This document shows positions 26,834 through 34,396 of a stretch of 64,000 nt of DNA, in pieces. The notes beneath the pieces are model-generated. The model saw only the letters and a list, made by a program, of their open reading frames with translations, had not been told where the DNA came from and ran no database searches. The first letter of the stretch is position 1. Each line of letters opens with the position of its first letter. Location of the stretch: NCBI RefSeq assembly GCF_947489565.1, contig NZ_CANLEA010000004.1, positions 248,001-312,000 on the forward strand. The letters run 5' to 3'. This stretch comes from an uncultured Kordia sp. GTDB lineage: Bacteria; Bacteroidota; Bacteroidia; Flavobacteriales; Flavobacteriaceae. Made by a program: the position numbers and the translations under genes.

Positions 26834-27886
26834 TTATCCTTGTTTTCTGTTGACTTTAAAATTATCTGAATATGTATATTCAGCTGTGTTCCCACAACTT
26901 GGGCATGTATTTAACTTCTCTTGACCGATACAATGAATTTGCCCGCAGTAACAAAAGGCAAAACCTGTCTGATTTCCACAACTTGGACACGATGGAAACC
27001 CTACAAGTTCGTCAGTATTAACTTGATGTTTTTTTTGAGAAACTTTAGATAATTTATCATACATATCATCTACTAAAAATGTTCCTATTAATTGATAGGA
27101 TTTGGTCTTTAATGGAATCCCCGCAAACTTTTTACTTTTAAAATTCTTTTTATATTTTATTAAATATTTCTCTTTTGTGTTTTGACATTTACCTTCTAAC
27201 ACTACAAAATTATTATCTGCTTTTTTATTTGAATTATACTCTTTTTTAGATAGGTCAATTTTTTCAAGATGCTCTTTATGCAAAGTATCTAGCTCAAATG
27301 CATTTTCACATTTTTCTATGTTTTGACTATTCGTCTTGATTGAATCAGTCACCCATTTGAAAAACACTTTATAGCTGTTTATATCATTATCTTTAAACAA
27401 TAATACATTATCTGTTAGTTGACCTAAAACATTTTTATCTGCACCACTTCCGAGTGAAATCGCTATCATATTTGCCATATTCCGCCATTTTATATTCCAT
27501 GCATTTATGGCTTTACTACTATCATCTGTTGGCACGCCATCAGTGAATAAAAATATAATAGGCTTCCAATCCCCTTTTTTCTCTCGAGTTGTTTTTACTA
27601 AATCTGTATCAAGTGTTGTTATTAAATGTTCTATGCCATATCCTAATGATGTTCCACTTCCAATAGGGAATTTTGGTGGATAAAAACTAATGATATCTTG
27701 TAATGGAATAATTGTCTTTGCTTTCCCTGCAAATACAATGATAGAAATCCATACAGTTTCTAGTGCAACAGGATTTGTTTTTAGTTCTCGTATAATAGAT
27801 TCTATTCCTTTTTCTACGTTTGCAATTGGGTTTCCAATCATAGATTCTGAAACATCTATTAAGAAATAAATGGGTAGTCTTCTCAT
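26834..27886 (-). CDS. TerY-like VWA protein with C-terminal zinc ribbons
   Basis: 350 aa. VWA domain 1-200 with the metal-ion site (MIDAS) DVSESM (DxSxS) at about 10, and FTDGVPTDD. From about 295 come zinc ribbons: CPSCGNQTGFAFCYCGQIHC and CPSCGNTAEY. This is the longest of three VWA proteins in the operon and has the TerY-C-like tail. It is followed directly by the PP2C and kinase genes, the layout of the TerY-P triad. The VWA domain probably joins TerD-type proteins to the kinase and phosphatase. Confidence 0.9.
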   Translation of the reverse strand: MRRLPIYFLIDVSESMIGNPIANVEKGIESIIRELKTNPVALETVWISIIVFAGKAKTIIPLQDIISFYPPKFPIGSGTSLGYGIEHLITTLDTDLVKTTREKKGDWKPIIFLFTDGVPTDDSSKAINAWNIKWRNMANMIAISLGSGADKNVLGQLTDNVLLFKDNDINSYKVFFKWVTDSIKTNSQNIEKCENAFELDTLHKEHLEKIDLSKKEYNSNKKADNNFVVLEGKCQNTKEKYLIKYKKNFKSKKFAGIPLKTKSYQLIGTFLVDDMYDKLSKVSQKKHQVNTDELVGFPSCPSCGNQTGFAFCYCGQIHCIGQEKLNTCPSCGNTAEYTYSDNFKVNRKQG

Positions 27887-27917
27887 TAACTTTTGATTTT
27901 AGGTGTTCATATTTGAT

Positions 27918-28553
27918 TTAGATAACAATAATGTCTTCTGAAGGCGGTGGTGGTAATTGTATCTTATCAGTAGTACCAATACTTTTATTTCCATGTTCTA
28001 TGGTTTCAGAAACCCATGAGAAAAATTGTTTTAACGTATTACTATCAGTAGTTTCTAGGCGAATCACATCATCTGTAAGCCTTTTTAATTTGGAAACATC
28101 TGCTGTATTTCCTGCTGCACAACCAACAATAACTGCAAAATTTAATTTCTTAACCTTAGGGATGAACTCATTATACTTTTGAATATCTGATGGTTTTCCA
28201 TCTGTAAATAAAAATAGTAATGGTTTCCAGTCTCCTTTTTGTTCTGGAGTACCTACTTTAATATCGTTTTTTACATTTTTACATAAAAATTCTAATGCTT
28301 TTCCTGTAAAAGTTGGTCCGCTTTGTGGGCAGGTAATTTCAGGTAATTGAAATGATTGTAAATCCGTTAACGGTAAAATCTCTTTTACTTCTCTATTAAA
28401 AGTAATAATACTAATCCAGAGTGTTTCAGAAGCTTGTGCATCTGCTCTTAATGTATTGATCATACCACTTAAAGCATTATTCAAAGAAACGATAGGTTCT
28501 CCGAACATAGAACCAGATGTATCCAACAAAAAATAAACAGGAAGTCTTCTCAT
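27918..28553 (-). CDS. TerY-like VWA protein
   Basis: 211 aa, single VWA domain: MRRLPVYFLLDTSGSMFGEP with an intact MIDAS (DTSGS), FTFTDGKPSD-type second motif (FLFTDGKPSDIQKYN) and LPPPPSEDIIVI at the C-terminus. The Pro-rich tail is shared with the next VWA gene and may be a docking site. Seventeen nt separate it from the upstream VWA gene. Cytosolic. Confidence 0.92.
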   Translation of the reverse strand: MRRLPVYFLLDTSGSMFGEPIVSLNNALSGMINTLRADAQASETLWISIITFNREVKEILPLTDLQSFQLPEITCPQSGPTFTGKALEFLCKNVKNDIKVGTPEQKGDWKPLLFLFTDGKPSDIQKYNEFIPKVKKLNFAVIVGCAAGNTADVSKLKRLTDDVIRLETTDSNTLKQFFSWVSETIEHGNKSIGTTDKIQLPPPPSEDIIVI

Positions 28554-28570
28554 TTTTTTATGCGTAAATG

Positions 28571-29209
28571 TTATACAACTATATTTAATTCAGAAGGCGG
28601 CGGCGGTAATTCATTCAGCCCAGATGCTTCTTGCCCTGCTTCTTCAACTTTTGTAGATGATGTACTAATAGAAGCCGTTACCCATGCAAAGAATTTAGCA
28701 ATACTCTGACTATCAGCAGTATCTAAGCTTACCACATTTTCTGTAATTTTCTTTAAGACATTTGTATCTGCTCCACTTCCAGCAGCACAGGCTACGACTA
28801 CAGCTGTTCTTCTTTTGTTTAATTCATTCAAACCATTTTGTAAACTATCTGTAGGCATACCATCAGTCATAATAAAAATCATTGGTTTCCAATCTCCCTT
28901 GCTTTCTGCTGTTGTTTTAGCTACTTCATTGTCTATACAGTTACTTACAACACTTAAGGCTTGTCCCATAGCTGTTACTCCGGTGGCTCGAATATCTGGG
29001 ATTTGAAATGTTGTCAAATCTGTTAAGGGAACTATTTGCTGTGCTGTACTATTAAAAGTAATAACACTTAAAAACGCTGTTTCTATTGCTTGCGGATTCT
29101 GTCTCAATGAATTAACCATCACTTGAATTCCGTTTCTTACAGCTTCAATTGGTTCTCCGATCATGGAGCCTGATGTATCTAATAAAAGGTATACTGGAAG
29201 TCTTCTCAT
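28571..29209 (-). CDS. TerY-like VWA protein
   Basis: 212 aa, single VWA domain: MRRLPVYLLLDTSGSMIGEP, MIDAS intact, MTDGMPTDSLQNGLN, and tail NELPPPPSELNIVV. Nearly the same build as the following VWA gene, so the two arose by duplication. Its ATG shares one base with the TAA stop of the TerD gene upstream (TAATG), so they are translationally coupled. Confidence 0.93.
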   Translation of the reverse strand: MRRLPVYLLLDTSGSMIGEPIEAVRNGIQVMVNSLRQNPQAIETAFLSVITFNSTAQQIVPLTDLTTFQIPDIRATGVTAMGQALSVVSNCIDNEVAKTTAESKGDWKPMIFIMTDGMPTDSLQNGLNELNKRRTAVVVACAAGSGADTNVLKKITENVVSLDTADSQSIAKFFAWVTASISTSSTKVEEAGQEASGLNELPPPPSELNIVV

Positions 29210-29817
29210 TATATGTATTTTTTAATTATTGTGCTTATTGTTTCTTCTAAATTTCTGTCTCTAGTTGGGTCTCCTATTGCATTAAATTTCCATTCACCAT
29301 TTCTCTTGTATAATTTCCCCATTACCATAGAAACATAACCTCTGAAGCTAGAATCGGTAGCGATATCATAGGTAGCCACTACATTTTGAACATGTTCAGG
29401 AGTTCCTTCATATAATCTAATTGCTGCAAACGGTACCGATGCAAAATCTTGCTGTTGGAAACTATTTAAAAAGAATACTATTTTATCTACGTTTATTGCT
29501 ACTTTTGATAGATTCACAGAAATAATTTCATTATCCAAGCCATCATCTCCATCCTCGTCTCCTGTCAAATCATCTCCGCTATGGATAATAGATCTGTCGT
29601 CCGATTGTAATCTGCCGAAATAAACTTTTTCCAAAAGATTGTTATTGGCATCAAATAAAGCACAGCTTGCATCTAGGTCTACTGCTACTTTTTTGGTACT
29701 TAAAAACCCTTTTTTTATAATCATTCCCCAATTGACACCTACGCAAAAACTAGTTAGTTTTTCTCCTGATGATTTTCGAAGATCAATCTTTTGTCCTTTT
29801 GCCAAATTAATTGCCAT
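29209..29817 (-). CDS. TerD-family protein
   Basis: 202 aa. Begins MAINLAKGQKIDLRKSSGEK as typical TerD members do. The central part VDLDASCALFDANNNL holds the first acidic block; DDLTGDEDGDDGLDNEIISV holds the Ca2+-binding Asp/Glu cluster; and GEWKFNAIGDPTRDRNLEET closes the fold. TerD domains bind Ca2+ and act in tellurite, phage and stress resistance clusters. Thirteen nt after the other TerD gene. Confidence 0.93.
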   Translation of the reverse strand: MAINLAKGQKIDLRKSSGEKLTSFCVGVNWGMIIKKGFLSTKKVAVDLDASCALFDANNNLLEKVYFGRLQSDDRSIIHSGDDLTGDEDGDDGLDNEIISVNLSKVAINVDKIVFFLNSFQQQDFASVPFAAIRLYEGTPEHVQNVVATYDIATDSSFRGYVSMVMGKLYKRNGEWKFNAIGDPTRDRNLEETISTIIKKYI

Positions 29818-29830
29818 ACTTTTATTTTTA

Positions 29831-30385
29831 TTAGTTATACTTATTCACAAAATCCTGCATATCACTTTTTGTCCCTATTCCTATAGCTTCAAATTTCCAT
29901 TCATTATTCCGTTTATAAATTCTTCCAAATTCAATAGCTGTTTCCACAGAAAAATCTTCATCCAACTCAAATTTCATAATCTCTGTGTTTGTATTATTAT
30001 CAACGATTCTCACAAATGCATTGCGCACTTGTCCAAAATTTTGACTTCTAGATTGCCAATCATGAATGGTCACAATAATGAGTAGTTCTTCTGCTTTGGG
30101 GTCTATTTTAGAGAAATCGACTAGAAGTGATTCATCATCACCATCGCCATCTCCTGTTAAGTTATCTCCTGTATGCTCTACAGCTCCATCAGGAGATTTT
30201 AAGTTGTTATAAAATATTAGATATTCGTCTGAAATTAACTTTTTATTCGTCCCAAGAATAAAAATACAAGCATCTAAATCAAAGTCTAGACCTGTTGCTG
30301 ATTCATTCGTGTCCCATCCGAGACCAATTGTAAATTTCTCTGTAGACAATGCTTCTCTTTGTCCTTTTTGTAAATTGATAGCCAT
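29831..30385 (-). CDS. TerD-family protein (TerE/TerZ-like)
   Basis: 184 aa, usual length. Starts MAINLQKGQREAL; acidic blocks GLDFDLDACIFIL and DNLTGDGDGDDESLLVDF carry the Ca2+ ligands; ends with the family segment RNNEWKFEAIGIGTKSDMQD. Closer to the canonical TerD/E/Z length than the 202-aa paralogue. First gene of the Ter operon, with a promoter of the island type upstream. Confidence 0.94.
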   Translation of the reverse strand: MAINLQKGQREALSTEKFTIGLGWDTNESATGLDFDLDACIFILGTNKKLISDEYLIFYNNLKSPDGAVEHTGDNLTGDGDGDDESLLVDFSKIDPKAEELLIIVTIHDWQSRSQNFGQVRNAFVRIVDNNTNTEIMKFELDEDFSVETAIEFGRIYKRNNEWKFEAIGIGTKSDMQDFVNKYN

Positions 30386-30413
30386 ATGAGTTTTTTATTT
30401 TTTACTTACTTCA

Positions 30414-30457
30414 CAAAGCTAAATTCATCGTCTTAATAAAAATTATGGAATTCCATA
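30414..30457 (-). promoter_or_regulatory. Island-type promoter: palindrome + 22 bp + -7 box (Ter operon)
   Basis: Read on the minus strand: perfect palindrome TATGGAATTCCATA (30457-30444), 22 nt, then TAGCTTTG (30421-30414), a perfect TAnnTTTG. The first TerD gene starts 28 nt after the box. Confidence 0.82.
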
Positions 30458-30874
30458 AACAGAAAGCATATAGTTACTCAAATAAAGTTTTTTTTGATAA
30501 GAATATGATACCCAAAAACATCAAACACATTGATAATCAACACAAAAAAAACTACCTCCACAAGAGTTCAACACTTTTATAAACATATCAAAAGGAGTAA
30601 TTGGTAGTAGTAGTTGATTTATATATTTTAACGGTGAAAAGTTGAATTTTAGTAATTTGTAAATCTTGTTCTAATCACTTCATAAGAAAGATAGTATCTT
30701 GAATAAGTTTTATTAACTAATTTTAATTTAAGGTAATTCTACTTCATTTTATTTATTATGGAGTCCCAAATGGGTGAAAAAGGATAGTTTTGCAGTATTC
30801 TTAAAAAAACATACTGATTTAACTAACAGAGTTTTAAAAAATAATTAGTGCTTTCTAAACTAGAGGAAGTCCTA
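30458..30874. other. Gene-free right end of the island
   Basis: 417 bp with no credible coding frame. It includes a long imperfect inverted repeat: AATCAAC (30535) with GTTGATT (30613) and ACTACC (30551) with GGTAGT (30603). There is also a degenerate copy of the island palindrome at 30757-30770 (11 of 14 positions) without the 22-bp-spaced -7 box. The last 30 bp look like a tRNA remnant different from the left one. Confidence 0.5.
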
Positions 30875-31080
30875 GGTTCAATTCCCGATCTCGCTACAAA
30901 TATAAAATAGGCTTTAAGTCAGTACTTTATACGGTTTACCACTTTTGGTAAACCATTTTTTTATGACTAATCTCAATGAAATTTTAACAAACGAGTATAT
31001 AAACAAGCATGTTTCTATTGCAAAAAAATGTTTTCAGAGCCTAAGATATATGATGCAAAAGGCGATCTCTCAAAGCGTTG
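30875..31080 (+). repeat. Right 206-bp direct repeat of the island (attachment-site scar)
   Basis: Partner of 9322-9527, about nine differences, same orientation. It starts in a tRNA T-arm (GGTTCAATTCCCGA) and ends in integrase codon 17-18. Confidence 0.93.
30931..30962 (+). terminator. Hairpin terminator in the right repeat
   Basis: GGTTTACC pairs with GGTAAACC around a 6-nt loop, followed by a T run. Compared with the left copy one base change extends the stem, so the hairpin is kept although the sequence has drifted. Confidence 0.72.
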
Positions 31081-31132
31081 ATATGTATATTTCTATTTGA
31101 GAAACCCAGAAACAGGGAAGATAGAAAAGTAA
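31028..31132 (+). pseudogene. Integrase start remnant with in-frame stop
   Basis: Reads MFSEPKIYDAKGDLSKR, then a TGA where related integrases have Trp (TGG), then YVYFYLRNPETGKIEK and a second stop. It is the N-terminal arm of a tyrosine recombinase inactivated by point mutation and truncation. Same start as the fragment at 9475. Confidence 0.8.
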
Positions 31133-31162
31133 AAAAAGAAAAAAGCGAACTTTTAAATTCGC
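31130..31162 (-). terminator. Terminator for leftward transcripts
   Basis: GCGAA/TTCGC stem (31145-31162) followed, read leftward, by a T-rich tract. It lies just after the end of the GG-leader-like frame at 31186. Confidence 0.6.
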
Positions 31163-31185
31163 CTTTGTTATTATTTAGGTATTCA

Positions 31186-31446
31186 TTAGAAATGTTTTGA
31201 ACATGATATTGAATAATTAGGATCTGTTAGCTGACAAGCCCATCCACAAGAAGCGCCTCCATGTTGTCTATAGCATTTTGGTTCTTCTGGTTCACATAGT
31301 GTAGACAGAGGTGGAGCACATATATATAAAGAATCTGGACATGTAAGTTCATAAGTCGCCGTAGCAACTCCTCCTTTTATAGATTTAGGATTAAGATTAG
31401 AAACAGAATTTTTGTTCAGTTTTAAAGCTTTAAACTTCTTTTTTAA
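31186..31446 (-). pseudogene. GG-leader peptide-like frame without a start codon (possible RiPP precursor relic)
   Basis: Frame reads LKKKFKALKLNKNSVSNLNP, KSIKGG, then a Cys-rich core (YELTCPDSLYICAPP, CYRQHGGASCGWACQLTD, ISCSKHF). The leader matches those of the two GG-leader peptides at 37790 and 39969. Where they have ATG this has TTA, and no other ATG, GTG or TTG fits, while an in-frame stop lies a few codons upstream. It begins inside the stop region of the T9SS repeat gene. It is either a dead gene or made by read-through/frameshift from that gene; the first is more likely. Confidence 0.5.
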
Positions 31447-32936
31447 TTTTTGATAAACTTCTTAGTTATCATTTCTTTTCCAGTTTTTAGTTTTACAAAA
31501 TATAATCCGGTAGCTAAATGAGTAACATCTATGATATAATTGTCTGTTCTTTTCTTGGGTAGTATTGTTTTTATTACAATTCCTTTATAATCTAGTATTT
31601 CGATTGTTTCTATGATAGTTTTAGTTTTTATAAATAAATCAGTAACTGTCGGATTAGGATATATGGTGAGATTTTGATAGTCAGATTCTTTTACAGATAA
31701 TACTGGATTTTCAAATATACGAACATGACCAGCATCACTACCGTTACCATTATTTAAATGCGCTCCTATGGCGACAATACTTCCGTCAGCACTTAAACTT
31801 ATTGATCGTCCAAAATGATCAAAAGAATCTTCTCCGTCAATATCAGATCCTATTTGAATCCAACTGTTATTTTCATTCTTGTAAACTCTTGCGTGTCCAG
31901 AAACTAATCCATTACTTCCATTGTTTCCTGGAGCTCCAATAGCTACTATATTTCCATCAGCACTAAGACTTACAGAGACACCTGATTCACTACCAGCAGA
32001 TTCTCCATCAATATCCGAACCTACCTGAGTCCAAGAATTATTAATATTTCTATATATTCGAACATGACCTGAGTTAGAGCCATTATCACTATTTTGATAT
32101 GCTCCAATGGCTATAACATTTCCATCTGCATTTAGACTTATTGAAAACCCCGATCTATCATGAGCGGATTCCCCATCGATATCTAAACCTATTTGAACCC
32201 AAACATCATTCACATTTTGATAAACGCGTACATGACCAGCATCATCTCCATTGTCATCATTAAAATATGCTCCAATAGCTAGAATATTACCATCAGCATT
32301 CAGACTTACTGAAATCCCAGAATTATCTCTAGGAGCTTCTCCTTCTATGTCAGAACCTACCTGAATCCATGTGTCATTTTCGTTTCGGTATACTCTTACA
32401 TGTCCAGAGTTCGTACCATTGTCGTCATTATCCGGCGCACCAATAGCTACTATAGTCCCATCTGCATTTAAGCTTACTGAATCTCCTGAGAGATCATTCA
32501 TATTTTCTCCATCTATGTCAGCGCCGATTTGAGTCCAACTATTGTTAATATTTCTATATATTCGAACATGACCAGAGAATTCTCCATTATCAGCATTTGC
32601 ATACGCTCCAATAGCTAAAATATTACCATCAGCACTTAAGTATACTGAAGCTCCAGAACGATCTCCACCATTTTCTCCGTCAATATCAGCACCTATTTGA
32701 GTCCAAGTTCCATTTATATTTTCATACACACGGACATGACCAGAATTGCCTCCATTGCCACCATTATGAAGCGCTCCAATCGCAAGAATATTACCATCTG
32801 CGCTTAAACTTATTGAAGCTCCTGAGAGATCATTCATATTTTCGCCATCTATATCTGAACCTATTTGTGTCCATTGTGCATGACTGGTATGTATAAAACC
32901 TATTATACCTAGTAAAATGAGTATTCTTTTTTTCAT
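31443..32936 (-). CDS. Secreted repeat protein with T9SS type A sorting signal
   Basis: 497 aa. Signal peptide 1-20 (MKKRILILLGIIGFIHTSHA). Then seven repeats of about 56 residues of the form SGxSVSLSADGNILAIGAxx then GHVRVYxNxNxxWTQIGxDI and DGE, a beta-propeller of the FG-GAP/integrin-alpha kind with Asp/Asn-rich loops that probably bind Ca2+. The C-terminal 75 residues (LTIYPNPTVTDLFIK ... GLYFVKLKTGKEMITKKFIK) are a type IX secretion sorting domain, so it is exported to the surface. A related gene is at 61430. Upstream is a 30-bp inverted repeat shared with the next gene. Confidence 0.88.
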   Translation of the reverse strand: MKKRILILLGIIGFIHTSHAQWTQIGSDIDGENMNDLSGASISLSADGNILAIGALHNGGNGGNSGHVRVYENINGTWTQIGADIDGENGGDRSGASVYLSADGNILAIGAYANADNGEFSGHVRIYRNINNSWTQIGADIDGENMNDLSGDSVSLNADGTIVAIGAPDNDDNGTNSGHVRVYRNENDTWIQVGSDIEGEAPRDNSGISVSLNADGNILAIGAYFNDDNGDDAGHVRVYQNVNDVWVQIGLDIDGESAHDRSGFSISLNADGNVIAIGAYQNSDNGSNSGHVRIYRNINNSWTQVGSDIDGESAGSESGVSVSLSADGNIVAIGAPGNNGSNGLVSGHARVYKNENNSWIQIGSDIDGEDSFDHFGRSISLSADGSIVAIGAHLNNGNGSDAGHVRIFENPVLSVKESDYQNLTIYPNPTVTDLFIKTKTIIETIEILDYKGIVIKTILPKKRTDNYIIDVTHLATGLYFVKLKTGKEMITKKFIKN

Positions 32937-33004
32937 TGAATCTTTTTTTATTATAATTTACAATTACCCAAATAAACCTTATTATTGGGAGTAATTAAAT
33001 CAGT

Positions 33005-33034
33005 ATAACCAGTAATTATCGAATTAAGGGTTAC
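33005..33034 (-). promoter_or_regulatory. 30-bp inverted repeat upstream of the T9SS repeat protein
   Basis: ATAACC and GGTTAC half-sites flank a core that includes ATTATCGAATTAA. The same core, with half-sites changed in step to ACAACC and GGTTGT, lies at 34038-34067. Both sit 65-69 bp before a start codon. Confidence 0.6.
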
Positions 33035-33040
33035 ATATAA

Positions 33041-33068
33041 AACCAAGCTGAATAAGCTTGGTTTTTTG
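33041..33068. terminator. Hairpin terminator
   Basis: AACCAAGCT pairs with AGCTTGGTT around a 5-nt loop, with T-rich flanks on both strands. It follows the Cys-tailed lipoprotein gene. Confidence 0.75.
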
Positions 33069-33148
33069 TTTTAAACTTTTATTTTTTTAATACTTCAATA
33101 ATTAATTATCTCAGAAGTATATAATAGACAGCTAATGAATCTTCTTCA

Positions 33149-33973
33149 TTAATCACGCTTTGGCTCACTACCATCAGGACATTTTTCCCAACACCAAACT
33201 CTAGAGCCATCAGGACAACCACAATTATCACAAGTATTTGGACATGGATCTGTAAAATCAAATGCACGTCCTGCTGTTGAAATGTCTGTTCCATTATCAA
33301 TCAAAAGATTTCCTTTTTTTCCTTTTCCGATGAAGACTGTCGTCATTTTTTGTTTCTTGTTTTTACCTAAAAACAATGCTAACGAATGGATATTGTCTGT
33401 TGCTAACATACGCTTTATGACAACAACATCAAGTCCAAAACGCTCTACACGTTGTCCATCTTGATCTAAAGTTGCTTCAAAAGTATTGTATGCCTTTTTC
33501 ATTGAAGTGATGTATTCATAAGCGTCCGTATTTTCTAAAATATGTGAAGATGCTTTAGAAGCGTCTAATGGAACATTTCCTACTGATTGAAAAATAGATA
33601 AATCCGCTTTATAAGTATCTTCTTTTATAATTTTAGAAGCTACTTGTGCTATTATTTCTCCAGTTGCTCTTAGTTCTCCTGTTGCTGTAAATGTGATTTG
33701 ATTTTCTTTACTGAGTCCTAAATCAAACCAAACATAAGTCACATCTTTGGTAGTAACCAACTCTTCTAATGCTTTGACATCAAATTCGTAATGTGAGATT
33801 TTTTTCTGATTATTAACAACAGTTTCAGTAAGCTTGCTATCAATCCAATTTACCTTTTGGGTCTTTGCTATTACTCCAACTGTTTCTTCTATTTGAGAGG
33901 TTTCTTTGATCTCATCTGAACATGAGCAAATCATAAATCCCATTGCCAATAATGTAAATAGTGTTTTTTTCAT
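33149..33973 (-). CDS. Lipoprotein with Cys-rich C-terminal tail, function unknown
   Basis: 274 aa. Lipoprotein signal MKKTLFTLLAMGFMICSC. The body (about 30-240) is mixed alpha/beta without a recognised family. The last 35 residues hold seven Cys (CPNTCDNCGCPDGSRVWCWE, then KCPDGSEPKRD), which suggests a small disulfide or metal-binding knot outside the cell. Its promoter region carries the inverted repeat shared with the T9SS gene downstream, so the two may be controlled together. Confidence 0.7.
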   Translation of the reverse strand: MKKTLFTLLAMGFMICSCSDEIKETSQIEETVGVIAKTQKVNWIDSKLTETVVNNQKKISHYEFDVKALEELVTTKDVTYVWFDLGLSKENQITFTATGELRATGEIIAQVASKIIKEDTYKADLSIFQSVGNVPLDASKASSHILENTDAYEYITSMKKAYNTFEATLDQDGQRVERFGLDVVVIKRMLATDNIHSLALFLGKNKKQKMTTVFIGKGKKGNLLIDNGTDISTAGRAFDFTDPCPNTCDNCGCPDGSRVWCWEKCPDGSEPKRD

Positions 33974-34037
33974 AATGTATTTTTAAGTTTAACTAATAGC
34001 ACAAATAAACTTCAAATACACTCTCTAAAAAAGACAT

Positions 34038-34067
34038 ACAACCAGCCATTATCGAATTAAAGGTTGT
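34038..34067 (-). promoter_or_regulatory. 30-bp inverted repeat upstream of the Cys-tailed lipoprotein
   Basis: ACAACC-N18-GGTTGT, perfect half-sites, with core ATTATCGAATTAA shared with 33005-33034. Confidence 0.6.
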
Positions 34068-34396
34068 ATATGGCAACTTAAAACAATTATAAATATTTAG
34101 AACATAATGATTCTTTAACAGACGTATATCTTTTAAAAACATCTGGTGTTTCGTTTGTGAAATTATTATATTTTACAACATCTTAATTGTTAAAGAGTAC
34201 TTTTGTAAGTAACATTCACAAATAGGAGAATAAGTATGAATACTTAAATAATTTCTGATGAACAGAATTTTAAATTATGGAGCTTTTCTCTTAATTTCAA
34301 AATAATTCATGGGCTCTAGAATCCGTTTTTGATAGATTTTAAACCTTATTAAAATTTTGATTCTTTAAAATAATTGTACATAAATTCAGTTTATTA
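34068..34396. other. Gene-free AT-rich spacer
   Basis: About 330 bp between the lipoprotein and the next rightward gene. No coding frame, hairpin or clear promoter pair seen. Confidence 0.5.

Noticed and set aside
30757-30770. TATGGAGTCCCAAA, near match to the island palindrome
   Set aside because: Three mismatches, and no -7 box at 22 bp; a TAGTTTTG lies at 14 bp but leads to no gene.
31740-32900. Regularly spaced DNA similarity that could pass for a CRISPR or tandem repeat array
   Set aside because: It is protein-level repetition of about 56 codons inside one gene, diverged at DNA level, with no spacers.
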